Below, piece after piece: positions 8,641 to 19,149 of a stretch of 64,000 nt of DNA. Where the stretch lies: the NCBI GenBank assembly GCA_947646735.1, contig CANTFK010000164.1:1-64000 (forward strand), given 5' to 3'. The notes beneath the pieces were generated by a model that did no database searches, had not been told where the DNA came from, and saw only the letters and a program-made list of their open reading frames with translations. Position numbers and translations under genes: made by a program. Numbering within the stretch: position 1 is the stretch's first letter; every line of letters starts with the position of its first letter. Origin of the DNA: Peronospora farinosa. Its lineage: Eukaryota > Oomycota > Peronosporomycetes > Peronosporales > Peronosporaceae.

Positions 8641-10466
8641 AGGTCGTCATCAGAAGGGATTACGACACGCGGGGAATCAAAGACGTCAATAGTGTACGTC
8701 AGCAACGGAACGTCAAGCGCGTAACGCTTGATGTTGTCGCGTGTTGGTTTCGTCAACTTCGCGAGTAATTTTTCGCTCTGGTCCCTGAGATAGTTGATGA
8801 TTCCTGGATAACAGGAATCATTCGCGTAGGATTCAGCGATCTCAGTTCGGATCAAAAGCGCGGGGGTCGAAATCATCGCATTAAGCCCCAGGTCAATACA
8901 ACACACACAGATATCTTCGTCGTCATCAACATACTCCGTTTGATGACCCATATCCCGCCGAGGATCGTAATCAGGACGGCGAGAAAGCGCGTCAGCGAGA
9001 ATGTTATTCTTGCCAGGCTTGTAATGCACCACAAAATTATACTCGGCAAAAAATGACAACCACCGTGCCATACGCTGGGACAAGTGAGGACTCTTGACGA
9101 CGCAATGATGCGTGATCTGTGTAGATAGAAAACATCTTTTCGCCGAGCAAATATACTCTAAACTTGATTAGCGCGTAACGCATAGCCAGAAGTTCCTTGT
9201 CGTGTACCGGATAATTTTTCTCGGCAGGTTTCATCTGTCGTAATTAAAAACTCACGACGCGCTCTCGACCCTCGTCATCAAATTGCATGAGGGCACATCC
9301 TATAGCGAAAATTCTCGCGTCACATACGACGTGGAATGGCTTGGAGTCATCAGGTAGCATCAGCACCGTTGCCTCGGACAAGCTCTTCTTTACGGAGTCG
9401 AAGGTAGATTGATGTTCTGCCGTCCATAACCATACTGCATCTTTCTTGAGCAAAGTCGATAATGGCTGAATTAGCTCAGCATAGTTCTTCTTATACTTAT
9501 GCAAGTAATTCGCCAGACCGAGCCATTGACGTAATTCCGTTTGGTTCCTGGGTGTTGTCCAGGAACAGATCGATGAGATCTTCTCAGGATCATCGCGGAC
9601 ACCTTCCTTGCTGACGTAACAACCGAGTACTGGAATCTCGGGAGCGCAGAAGACACATTTCTTCAAATTCGCATACAATTTGTTCTCGCGCATAGCTTGA
9701 AACACCTGCTTCAAGTGTCGAAGGTGTACTTCCGTAGCGCTGAGCTTTTGCTCAGCGCGGCTGTGAACAAAAATGTCGTCAAAGTAGCTAGGTGCAAAGT
9801 CGCGAAGTGGGCGAAGTACTTGTGTCACCATCCGATTGAACGTAGCTGGAGCATTCTTAAGACCTTGTGGCATGACTAACCACTCCCAAAGAGTCCCGCT
9901 TGGGGTTCTGACCGCATTGAACGGAATGTCACTGTTCCTCACGAGGATCTGATAGAGCCCGTCTGTCAGATCTATGGAGCTGTAGATCTCGCTCCCGGAC
10001 ATGTATTTAATACCATGTCTTTTCGAGGGATAGGCGTTTGAGCCGGTATCGTGGCGTCATTCAGCTTGTTGAAGGCGTGCACAATGCGCCAACCGCCGGT
10101 GGCTTTCTTCACACAGAAAGTCGGACTCGAATGTGGTGAGATACTCTCGCGGACATGGCCAGCCTTGCGGCGACCCTCGAAAAATTCATCAATAGCGATG
10201 ACTTGGTCGCGCGGTAACGGCCACTGCCGTGTCACGCAATATTTCGATCCTGGCACGAGATCTATCTCGTGCCGCACACCACGATCCGCCGGAAGCTCAG
10301 CTGGAATTTTCTCCAGGAAAATATCGGCGTACTCACGGGCGATATTGTATACAGGGTTGCCCGAAGCACGAAGAGCATCCCAAGACTGTGCCGCGAAGCG
10401 TTCTTCGCGCGCTGATTTAGACTCGGCGCTCTTCGGGCGAGCCTCCAGAACTTCTTCACTGGCTGC
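8641..10466 (-). pseudogene. Family E reverse transcriptase and RNase H
   Basis: The minus strand reads RHEIDLVPGSKYCVTRQWPLP, then WEWLVMPQGLKNAPATFNRM, the catalytic YFDD (SYFDDIFVH), VLGCYVSKEGV, and RNase H motifs (VVCDARIFAIGCAL, YPVHDKELLAMRYAL, TDHASL, YKPGKNNILADALSRR). The YFDD motif is intact. A frameshift near 10000, a TAA at 9244-9246 and a frameshift near 9120 inactivate it. An upstream TAA at 10467-10469 separates it from protease. Confidence 0.85.
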
Positions 10467-11717
10467 TTAGGTCGCTGAAACGATGCACACTTGCTCGATG
10501 TCGCCGGCCTTAAGGCCATGGAGGAAGTCTTTCCATGTAAGGTCTGGCAGAGATGTGATATCTGCAGCAGTGCACGGTGGACTCGCTACCTCAATGTAGC
10601 GGCCACGATGTGGGGATCCCTCCACATATTCAAGCGCGAATACGGATTCCGTCACTTCGGAATCAAATGCATCAGCATGTTGACGTGAATTTCGTCGTCT
10701 CGATGATCGGCGTGCTCCTTTCTTGCGTTTTCTCTTTCGTCTCGAGCCCCTGCTCGAGCCTGGCACGTCGCTATCACAAGAGGATGATGTACCCCCCTCT
10801 AGACGTGGGAGCTTTGTCTCCACCACGTCGGTCTCATGCGGATCCGTAGTCCGCCCATTCTCGTCAATCAAAAGCGGTAGCTCGTCTTCGACCGATTCAC
10901 TTGTTTGCGGGAGCCTCTGCTCGACCGCCTCGATATTTATCGGGAGCCTCTGCTCGTCCGATGTGCTTTTATGCGGGAGCCTCTGCTCGACCGCCACGTT
11001 GAGAATCGGGAACCTCTGTTCGACCGATATCTGTGTGTGTGGGAACCGCTGTTCAACCGCCTCGTTGTGAATTAGGAACCCCTGTTTGACCGATGTCTTT
11101 GTATGCGGGAACCGCTGTTCGACCGCTTCGTTCTGTGGCTCCGTCAGTGTAACGGAACATACTGCGCACAGAAGGCCATCGCTCTCTCTGTGTTGACTAC
11201 TAGTCGTGGCGAGTTCGTTCACGACCCTGACGTGGGGCCAATCGGATGAAGCGACCAACAAATGAGTAAACACTTCACTGACGTCATATCCGCTTCGTCG
11301 TTTGACGGACCGAGATAGCCAATCTATCTTCGGCTGATACCGTGACAGCCACGGTATCCTAAGTATGCAATCGAATGCATAGTTCATCTCGTACACCAAA
11401 AATTCGTCGTTGCTCTGGAAACCGTCGAAAGTGTACGGTAAAACCACTGTTTTACGCGGGACACGTTTTGGGTGTCCATCGGCAAGTTTGACAACGATGT
11501 CACCTGGACCTTCTCGAACCGTGACAGTCGACGGGAGAAGGGACAAACAGGATGCACGAAAGAAGTTGTTGGAAGCGCCAGAATCCAACAAAGCTCGAAG
11601 TGGTCGCTTCACTCCAGCGACGATGAGACTGATGAAAATCAGTCTCGAATCATCGCGCATGGTGGTGGTATTGAAGTGGGTATGAATCACTTTGGCGCTA
11701 GGAGCCCGAGCTGCCAC
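10467..11717 (-). CDS. Family E protease and repeat-rich linker (open, ~416 codons)
   Basis: The retroviral-type aspartic protease site is intact (ALLDSGASNNFF), followed by the flap/second-half region (YEMNYAFDCILRIPWL). After it comes a linker built from eight or so degenerate repeats around EAVEQRLP (about 10810-11140), then a basic KRKRKKGARRSSRRR run, then the approach to RT (DLTWKDFLHGLKAGDIEQV). The frame ends at a TAA in what should continue as RT. Confidence 0.8.
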   Translation of the reverse strand: MAARAPSAKVIHTHFNTTTMRDDSRLIFISLIVAGVKRPLRALLDSGASNNFFRASCLSLLPSTVTVREGPGDIVVKLADGHPKRVPRKTVVLPYTFDGFQSNDEFLVYEMNYAFDCILRIPWLSRYQPKIDWLSRSVKRRSGYDVSEVFTHLLVASSDWPHVRVVNELATTSSQHRESDGLLCAVCSVTLTEPQNEAVEQRFPHTKTSVKQGFLIHNEAVEQRFPHTQISVEQRFPILNVAVEQRLPHKSTSDEQRLPINIEAVEQRLPQTSESVEDELPLLIDENGRTTDPHETDVVETKLPRLEGGTSSSCDSDVPGSSRGSRRKRKRKKGARRSSRRRNSRQHADAFDSEVTESVFALEYVEGSPHRGRYIEVASPPCTAADITSLPDLTWKDFLHGLKAGDIEQVCIVSAT

Positions 11718-12695
11718 CTGAGTACTCGGTCACCGGCGCAGGTGTACGACAGACAGCCGCACGATGGTCTGTCTTACCACAGCGAAAACACTTCAACGTA
11801 TTAGGATTGCGAATGTCGCGGCTTATGACTTTCCGCGACCACGAGAGGACTCGATTGCATCAATTTCCATTGGCTCTGGGCCAGACGTCCGGGAATTTTG
11901 TGACGCTGCGTGCAGGTACGACGACGCGACACTGTAATCCTCACGAAGCGCGAGGGCAATTGCCTCCTCGAGGGACTTTGACTCAGCACGTGTGAGGCAG
12001 TAACGCGTCATGCCCTCTTGCATACCAAAAATAAAGACATGGACTTATGAAGCCATGTCAATTGGCTGCGTGGTAATGCACGAAGCAAGATGACGTGTCT
12101 TCTGCACGTAGTCACGCATCGACAGCTTGCCCTGTCGGAGTGAGAAGAAATCTGCACGCAAGCGAGATTCATCTTGAGGAGGCTCGAAAGCCAGTCGTAA
12201 GTCACACTGGATATCGTCCAGCGTAGGAAACGCAGACTCATCTACGACGAGCTTTCCGAGAGTCCATTCCTTGGCTTTGCCGGCAAGACGAGACAACAGG
12301 AAATTGACCTTCGCCGTCGGAGCGTCAATTAATCTTGACGCTATTGCAATATCCACATCGCGAAACCAGCGATTGAGGGGGAGACGATCCGGACCATCAC
12401 CGGAGTACGTTGACGTCTCCATCTTGATAGCGTCATGGTGCGAAGTGCGCGAGGGAGTCAATACTCGCCGATTCGCTTCGGCGAGCTCGCGCACCATAAA
12501 GTCTTGGATGGCGGCACGTTGATCATCAGGCGTCGCTGTGCTCAGCAGCGACGTCACAATGGTTTCACCAGACACCGCCGCGAGGCGATGTAGTTCCTGC
12601 CACTCTACCGAGGTGAGATGTGGAAAAACAGAATGCTCCAGCGAGACAGCTGGAGCCACCGAAGACTCGCCCATGTTCATCTCGAATATGGTCAT
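11718..12695 (-). pseudogene. Family E gag with zinc knuckle
   Basis: It starts [11 protein letters not shown] on the minus strand. A capsid-like core follows ([43 protein letters not shown]) and a CCHC knuckle CFRCGKTDHRAAVC near 11765. A TAA at 12045-12047 and a 1-nt shift just before the knuckle break the frame. Gag would package element RNA in the cytoplasm. Confidence 0.82.
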
Positions 12696-12701
12696 TGGAA
12701 G

Positions 12702-12719
12702 GACTACGAAGTGCTACCA
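12702..12719 (-). other. Family E primer-binding site
   Basis: Two bases inside the 5' LTR, the minus strand reads TGGTAGCACTTCGTAGTC, beginning with the TGG expected opposite a tRNA CCA end. The first ten bases match family D at 53229. Confidence 0.65.
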
Positions 12720-12721
12720 GG

Positions 12722-13040
12722 TGTAACGGGCTAAGGACCCGTTACCGTCTTACACTAAAAGGGCGTTGAGGAAGCGCTCTTAATTAACTCGTAAATATCA
12801 CTCTGTTTTATTTTTGTTTTAGTTTTAATTCGCAGTAAGTGCGAATATGTTCCCTAGCTCATGCAAACCACACAATATGGAAGTCAATTTATTATTGGCT
12901 AATTATTGGGTCTGGCACCCCAATAATAAACCAATAATAAATTGACGCGCAGTATCCGCTAATCGGATACTGCCCTATGCCTACTTATTTAATTATGTAT
13001 TAATCCTATAACTACTTATGTAATAGGTAGACCCATTACA
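12722..13040 (-). repeat. Family E 5' LTR
   Basis: It starts TGTAACGGGC and ends ACCCATTACA on the plus strand; the ends form a TGTAA/TTACA inverted repeat. It is 319 bp, like its partner at 5558-5876. Confidence 0.92.
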
Positions 13041-13829
13041 AGAGGCGTCGGGCCTCGGAGGTTTGGAGGCTTTGGCGGGTACACGGGGTGACGGCCGCCT
13101 GGTCCGCTTACCAAGTGCTTTCGCCGGCCTCGAAGGGGAACCTGCGACCGGGGGCGAAGTCGCTGAAGGAGGAGCTGGTCTCGGAGGTGGCCCGTCGGAG
13201 AAGTCGACGTGGTCGAGCTCTGCGGCGAGAAGCGAGTACCGGCTTCGGATGTGATCGACCTTCCATCGCAGACGATCCACCAGTGCAGTCTCGCGCTGAA
13301 GAGCTTCGCGGAGTTGGGCCACCAGCCGAGAAGTGTCGCGCAACGTCTCTTCCAGACGCTCACAACGAGTGGACAATAAGGTGGCCGAAGGGGGAAGGAC
13401 ACCTAGCCGATCCTCTCAGTCTTCGATGCGGCGGGAATGAGCGTCCGCAAGAGCTTGCAATTCCCGCAGAGCTGCCCGTACGTTGACGGGTACGGAAGAC
13501 GAACGGTCAACCATGGAGGCCGGCGTGACAGGAGGATCTGCCGTCTCGGCAGGAGGCAAAGCGGTGGAAACAGGAGAGCTGTTAAGGACAACAGTTTTAG
13601 CAGCACTCAACGGTGAAGACAACGGCCCGGGAAGGTCGGCCAAGGACGCCTCTCCACATGGAGAGTCAACCGAAGGTGCGACGATGATCGAGGTCGGCTC
13701 TTCAGACGGTGGATCAGCGGACGGTGGGTCAGAACCAGGGGGAGACATGGCTGAACAGGCACGAGTTAGAGATGGATGAGCAACAAAGGGGACAGTAAAG
13801 GACCTACGTGACGAAGGAAGTGAAGACAT
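13041..13829 (-). pseudogene. Family C antisense gene, N-terminal part
   Basis: It begins ATG at 13829 (MSSLPSSRRS), 46 bp inside the 3' LTR, on the strand opposite to pol. Ser/Pro-rich residues are followed by a coiled coil (ALRELQALADAHSRRIED; then CERLEETLRDTSRLVAQL), then a basic Pro-rich linker (GKRTRRPSPRVPAKASK). One in-frame TGA (13416-13418) interrupts the coil. The family E insertion cuts it at 13041; beyond the insertion the frame continues at 5552. The family A gene also starts MSS, with the same order of parts. Confidence 0.65.
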
Positions 13830-13875
13830 GCGCGTGCTCAATCCGTTGTACGGTTCCGCAAGTTTAGGGGGCGGC

Positions 13876-14960
13876 TGTGGTGAAGTGCTAATTCTGTGAT
13901 GTGGAGGTCCCAGACTCCAGTTGGATTCGGAGTATAGGCCGTGGGTCAGGGACAGGGGACCAGAGAGACAGGGGCCTCGAAGGGGAACGACCGTTGGTGG
14001 AGAACAATCCGCAGGACCCACAGAAGAAAAATCAGTATCAGGGTACTGGTTAACCGGTTAACCGGTACCAAAGGGAGTTGGTCATGGCCCTTCATTGATC
14101 GACCTGGCTCCTCATTGATCGACCTGGCTCCTCATCGGTAGACCCGATCCCTCATAGGTAGACCTGGGTCCCTCGTCGGTAGACCTGGGTCCCTCATTGG
14201 TCGACCCGGTCCCTCATCGGTAGACCCGATCCCTCATCAGTCGACCTCGGCCCCTCGGGGTTCAGCCACTCTGGACCGATTAATACAAGGATCAGATTAG
14301 TCGACGCAAGGAATCAGAGCTTCAGGCAAGGATAGAGTAAAGGAGTTAAAAGGATAGGACTATATTAAATAATACTCAATTTGCGATCTACGTGGAACGA
14401 CTCCGTCACCCAAGAAGAACTTGTTCTAAGTTACTCACTGTTCCGAAAAGGGATATATTTTGGCCCCCCGTCAAAGACAGTTGTGTAGCGAGGTTCAGTG
14501 CAAAAAGAGCTCCAGGATATATTTGGCCTGCAACCTCGTTCGAGTAGCAACACCCCCCAAGACCCGCTATCGGAAGCGGTCTCCCTTAACTCACGGTACG
14601 GGAGCAAAGTAAATGTCAGGTGGTTGATACCCCTAAAACAAGAAGGAAAAGGCCAGGGACGACAAGCGCCCCTGAAGAATTTGGCTCGAAGTCCACTCTC
14701 GACAAGGTCGATCGAGTGGCCACCTACCGGCCCACCGAGTAAAGCATATCCACTCGAAGTCCCCCAGGTCTACCTCCCTCAAGGCAGACGTCTACATCCT
14801 CACCAAGTCCTCCGAAGAATGCAACTCGCCAGCCGACGGGTACACAAGGTGAGAGAATGTTCATACGCGGCATCGGGGTACCCCCTCCGACAGTCGGCAG
14901 TCCGGCACAGTCAGTGGTTTGGGGTCTCATCATACAATTTTGAGAACCCACTCCACCACA
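13876..14960 (+). repeat. Family C 3' LTR
   Basis: It is 1085 bp, TGTGGTGAAGTG to CACTCCACCACA, and similar throughout to 3866-4923. The ~20-bp minisatellite at about 14090-14250 has a couple more units than in that LTR. The plus-strand 165-codon frame from 14498 is again open. Confidence 0.9.
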
Positions 14961-15037
14961 AACAACTCGTTCGTAGGTCCGTCTTCTTGGACCGAGACTG
15001 ATCCAAGGGTCACTCGTTTCGACGTGCCCTTGATCGT

Positions 15038-15780
15038 CTAAATGTGTCTGGTAATCGTTCTTAGAGTCACCACAACCTTTGACCTGGAATAAGGTGTCGT
15101 TGCTGCCTCAGCTAACGCACTCCTTCTAACCGCACCAGGCTCATGGCTCTGTGCCGGTTCTTGTGGCGCTTGACTTCCTATCAGCCCACCATCAACTGCC
15201 ACAGGCTCTCGGCACTGTGCAGGACTATTGGACGCATGACTATCTGTCATCGCCCCATTCACTACTCCAGTCTTTTTGACCTGGGTAGGAATATGTGTCA
15301 CCTGGCTTTCTGCCAGTGCACTTCCAACTACACCACTCCTTTTGAGCTGGGTAGATCCTGGTGTCGATTGACATACCGTCAACGCAATCTCGACTGTGTA
15401 GGACACATCATCAGTCACATAATCCTCTCGCAAGAGCACATCCTTTCCGTTGTCTTGCGTAGAGCTAGCGACTGTGCGTGTACACCAATCTATCCATGGT
15501 TGATGTTTAGCCAACCAAGGCATGCCTAGGATGACGTTATACGGACTCTCCATACCTAGCACTGTGAACTTCTCTTTACAAAAGAAGTCACTGAAACTGA
15601 AGGTGAGTCCAACTTGAGCTCCCTCCGATTTTACTAGCGCGCCGTTCGCTAAACGAACGATCGCCTCTTCTCGCTTGCCATCCTGGCAAAGCGACTCATA
15701 ACTCGCCGGACTCTTTTTCAGAGCGAGTTTCACAAGTTTTGTGATGCATTCGAATCCACGAGTAGGGTCACCACTTGGTC
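15038..15780 (-). pseudogene. Family D1 protease and repeat linker
   Basis: The minus strand reads KKSPASYESLCQDGK, VLGMESPYNVILGMPWLAKHQ (protease second half), then a linker with repeats of the type GVV..ALAESQVTHIPTQVKK. The catalytic triplet reads DSN instead of DSG near 15751, followed by a 1-nt deletion; D2 shares both lesions. The frame is open from 15733 to 15038. Confidence 0.75.
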
Positions 15781-15917
15781 ATAGCCTCGTACTCGGCGCT
15801 ATAGACCAAAAGGGTTGAGGTCCGACCTTCGGAACCTCAGGGACTATGCTACCCATTTGTTCGATCACTCTGAACTTAGGGGTAGCTCCAGAGTCCGCGA
15901 CAGTAGGGCATCCCGCC

Positions 15918-16999
15918 CTACTGTGCTCCCGCATTTTTTCCCGACCCATCTTGGGCAGGTGCTGAATCCGTGCGTCGTGCACGCTGGTTTTTCGCACCTC
16001 CCTTCGGGTTGGGAGACCTTTTTCTGGCTTCCTTAGCACCAGCAGCTACTTTGGCATAGCAGCAAGCCATCATATGCCCTCGCTTGCCGCACTTGTAGCA
16101 GATCACATCTGCATTGCCTAACTCCATAGGAGTGGCATCAGACTTCTCAGTCGACGGCCTGTAATAGGCTGCTGCCGAGGTGCTGTTGTAGGATTGCTCC
16201 TCAACAAGGCAATGTCAATTGCCTTTTCCATCGTCTTTGGCACTTTTCTAAAAAGGGCCTGACGCGATGGGCCGTGCCTAAGTCCATTTATGAACGTGAC
16301 CACCTGGATACGCTCTGGTATCGGCTCCCCATAAATGGACGCCAACAGCGAACGCATCTCCTGCACAAATTCTTGCAGAGAGCGTTTCGCCTGTCGTGTT
16401 CCAAAGAAGCGCGCCATAAGCAACACTTCGTTGTTAGGCGGCTGATACATGGCGCGAATCTTTGCCTTAAAGATCGCCCATGATGGAAATGCATCAGCAT
16501 TTGCCATCAGCGCAGAGTATGCCCACTCTGACGCTTTGCCACGCAAGTTGGACATGGCATACGACACCATTCTGGTGTCGTCTTCGATGAGCGCGCCACT
16601 CTACATCGCTCAACTGCTAATAGCCAGTGAAAAATCGTGTGAGGGCTAGTTCCATCGAACTTCGGAGGGTCCATCCGAATGGGCCTCGGTTGAGTAGGCC
16701 GGGCAGAGAGTGTCATCAGTTCTGTTGAGCGCCTCATTACGTGCCTTCTCAAGCCTAAGCTCATCCTGAGTCTTAGTGATGGACTCAGCGGTGTATTGGC
16801 TGTTTACCTCGGACGCGTTTCTACGCTGTCCGAGCACAAACGCCTCAAATTGCTCCAACTGAGCAACATGTTGCTCAGGAGGACAATGCAAGTGGTTGAC
16901 CAGGGCTTGTTCACCAAGTCCCTGCGCCATATGCTCTGCCAACTCCCTATGATGTTGGGAGAGGTGAGGGAAGTCACTCCAGTCCATACTAAGTACCAT
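15918..16999 (-). pseudogene. Family D1 gag with zinc knuckle
   Basis: It starts ATG at 16999 (MVLSMDWSDFPHL). An N-terminal coiled coil follows (AQLEQFEAFVLGQRR, TKTQDELRLEKARNEAL), then capsid (MDPPKFDGTSPHT, ASEWAYSALMANADAFPSW, KRSLQEFVQEMRSL) and the knuckle CYKCGKRGHMMACC. Here the fourth ligand region reads MMACC where D3 has MMARC. Codon 26 is CAG, whereas D2, D3 and D4 have TAG, so D1 lacks that shared lesion. Shifts near 16700 and 16570 break the frame. Confidence 0.8.
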
Positions 17000-17038
17000 C
17001 TTAACCGCACGCACGCTCAGAGAGACGGGTCGTGGGAA

Positions 17039-17056
17039 GGACTACAAGTGCTACCA
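17039..17056 (-). other. Family D1 primer-binding site
   Basis: The minus strand reads TGGTAGCACTTGTAGTCC two bases inside the LTR. It agrees with family E in 14 of the first 15 bases once one C is skipped. Confidence 0.6.
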
Positions 17057-17058
17057 AG

Positions 17059-17600
17059 TGTAGACGGGCACTTCTATGAAGTTGCCTCGTACAACGAGCA
17101 CACACCTTATGCACAAGCGAGGAAGCGGTTATACCGTCTTACCTTCGCGTGCGAGGGTGGTTGGGAGGTTGGTCGACTGCTTAAGCAGTCGTACCACCAG
17201 TTGCCTCTCGCTTAAGTGAGAGTGCAACGAACTTCTTAACGCTTACAACAACGACGTCACGCAGAAGTTTCTCAACTTTTCGTGCGTGGTGTGTTTGTTT
17301 AAGTAAATTCAAGACTGAGCTATATTTAATTAATCATAACTGTTTAGAAGCGTATCCTGTCGCATGATCTTAAATCTAGATTTAAGATCGCAACTGACGT
17401 CCTTCTGAGACGTCGTGATGCCTAGCTTCAGCTTGCGTCATCCCTTCCCATGTGAATCCATCAATGGATATCACATTCACGAGGGTGGATCACATTTGTG
17501 TATCGCACCCAAGTGAAAGGTCAGAAGTAATCATGGATACTTTTAGACCAAACATTAAGTATATTAATAATGTTTACGTGTAAGTAGATACCCTGTTACA
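17059..17600 (-). repeat. Family D LTR shared by D1 and D5
   Basis: On the plus strand it reads TGTAGACGGG...CCCTGTTACA. At 542 bp it lacks an AT-rich stretch of about 55 bp present in the D2 LTR (44920-45515). Confidence 0.85.
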
Positions 17601-17705
17601 CCATCCCTCGTTTTAGAACAATTTTTACATTTTGTAAAACATCGCCTAGGAGACAGAGAGACTTGCGAGCCGTAAAAACGCGCCGCTTTAGTCTGCTCAA
17701 TTCTC

Positions 17706-19149
17706 ATGCCACCGAAACGTGGTAAGGCTGATGGGTCGCCTGCAAAGGGACCCATGCAGTCCATGCATTCCAGCACTAAGCGCACGCGCCGCGATTTATC
17801 GCAGCCGTCGCAAAGCGCGTCAGGCACTGAGGTGAATCTTCCATCTCACGATAATGTGGATGAAGATCCATCTCTCATTGTAGACTACAATGAGACTACG
17901 CGATTGCCATCACCCCAAAGTGGCGATGAGCAAAGCGCATTGATGGGACATATGTCCCCATCATTTGAGGCACCCGTCCTTGAGGAAGCATCTATGCTTC
18001 CTACAAGCGAAGGTAAAACCTCGTCGCCTGCGCCTACGAGCGCAGCGACTAAGACTGAGCACGCTACTTCGAAAGGAGTAGTCGCGACTCAGTCAGATGT
18101 AACTTCTCAGGCTGATGTCTTGACGATCCATAATGGAGAGTCAGACTCAGGTGAGTGTGAGCTGAAAGCTCCACCAAGTACACCTTCGGCCTCACTAGCC
18201 CGCCGTCGCGAGGGCGTGGTGGCTTGCCACCAATGACACCTCCATTCGAGTGGATAAACTCGGATGGTTCTAGTGCAGCGCTTTTGCAGCGTGCAACTAT
18301 AGACGCTCATAGATTCTATAGCGTCTTTTCCTTGTGGAAAAAGCAGGACAAAGCACTTGGTCGTGCTTTCCCAATTCCAGTCGTGCTGCGTTCTAACGAA
18401 AAATCCGACGAATATGAAGCTGAACTTCGGCGCCGTGTTACCTTGCATGTAGATGCAACGAAACAGCGTTGCAGCGAATCAGCTTCGCCATGAAGCGTGC
18501 GCATGAAATTATGGGCGGTAAACGAACCCCAATTAATTCTCGCCACGCTTCTTCTGCTAGTCCATCCGGACCTAGCAGAAAGAAGACAGCTGGTGCTGCT
18601 TCACATAAGCAGCCACCAGCCCAGGCACGTCAACGCCCAAAGCGCCCACAGGCTCCCACGAGTCAAAGCTCGTTGGGTAACCCTTCCACTGGACAAGGAT
18701 TTGGAGCTTTCGCTTCACAAACCGGTGGGCCAACAGCCTTCCAACAAGGAAGCGCGTATTCCCTTCCGTGTCCACCAACACAGGTGGCGCCCGATAGGAG
18801 CGGCGATTACGCCCACCTGCTCGCGGCTGCCTACCCTGCTGCTGTTCAGTCGCAGGCTGAGTCTGCTGCGCTGAAGAGGCAGGTGACAGATCTCGAGAGT
18901 CAAGTCTCGCGACTGACCTCAGATCTGCGCGATGTGAGGGCGAGGGATCGTCAGGGGTATGACCGCCTGAAGACCCGTTTGGACATCTTAGAGCGACTGG
19001 TGATGAGAGACCCGCGTCAAGCGCGGATTCCTCCTCGATCGCCGAGTCCTCTATCGCCTCGTTCATACACGGGAAGCCTCTCGGCTTCCTCGTCGCCTGA
19101 TCGGTCGCGACGCTCGACTCACAGTCGACGTCACCATCGGTCCCGTTAG
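17706..19149 (+). pseudogene. Family D5 antisense gene
   Basis: It starts ATG (MPPKRGKADG) 105 bp from the LTR, opposite to gag-pol. Part 1 (17706-18493) is Ser/Thr-rich, then has a compact segment (RATIDAHRFYSVFSLWKKQ, RAFPIPVVLRSNEK). Part 2 (18469-19149) is basic and Pro/Gln-rich, then coiled coil (ALKRQVTDLESQVSRLTSDL), then an RS tail (SSSPDRSRRSTHSRRHH). Part 2 overlaps part 1 in the -1 frame; copy D3 has the same arrangement. A ~10-nt deletion near 18216 specific to this copy shifts part 1. The last 578 bp are antisense to pol. No known family recognised. Confidence 0.6.

Larger units (their letters stand above)
5553..13045 (-). mobile_element. Complete family E Ty3/gypsy element with target duplication
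   Basis: Two 319-bp LTRs (5558-5876 and 12722-13040) flank about 6.8 kb. AGAGG occurs on both sides (5553-5557 and 13041-13045), a perfect 5-bp duplication. The LTRs differ at six positions by my count, so the insertion is fairly recent but not new. The minus strand carries gag, protease, RT, RNase H, integrase and chromodomain, with several stops and shifts. The plus strand carries an open 296-codon antisense gene next to the 3' LTR. The element is inserted in the family C antisense gene. Confidence 0.92.
2533..14960 (+). mobile_element. Family C Ty3/gypsy element, 5' truncated, with two nested insertions
   Basis: It comprises the pol 3' end on the plus strand (2533-3139), the antisense gene on the minus strand (3414-13829 in three pieces) and the 3' LTR (13876-14960). 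A solo LTR of the same family sits at 3866-4923 with a 4-bp CAGC duplication at its flanks. A complete family E element sits at 5558-13040 with an AGAGG duplication. Without the two insertions, about 2.4 kb of family C internal sequence remains. The 5' end abuts the tRNA-like repeat array, and the 3' LTR abuts family D at 14961. Confidence 0.8.
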
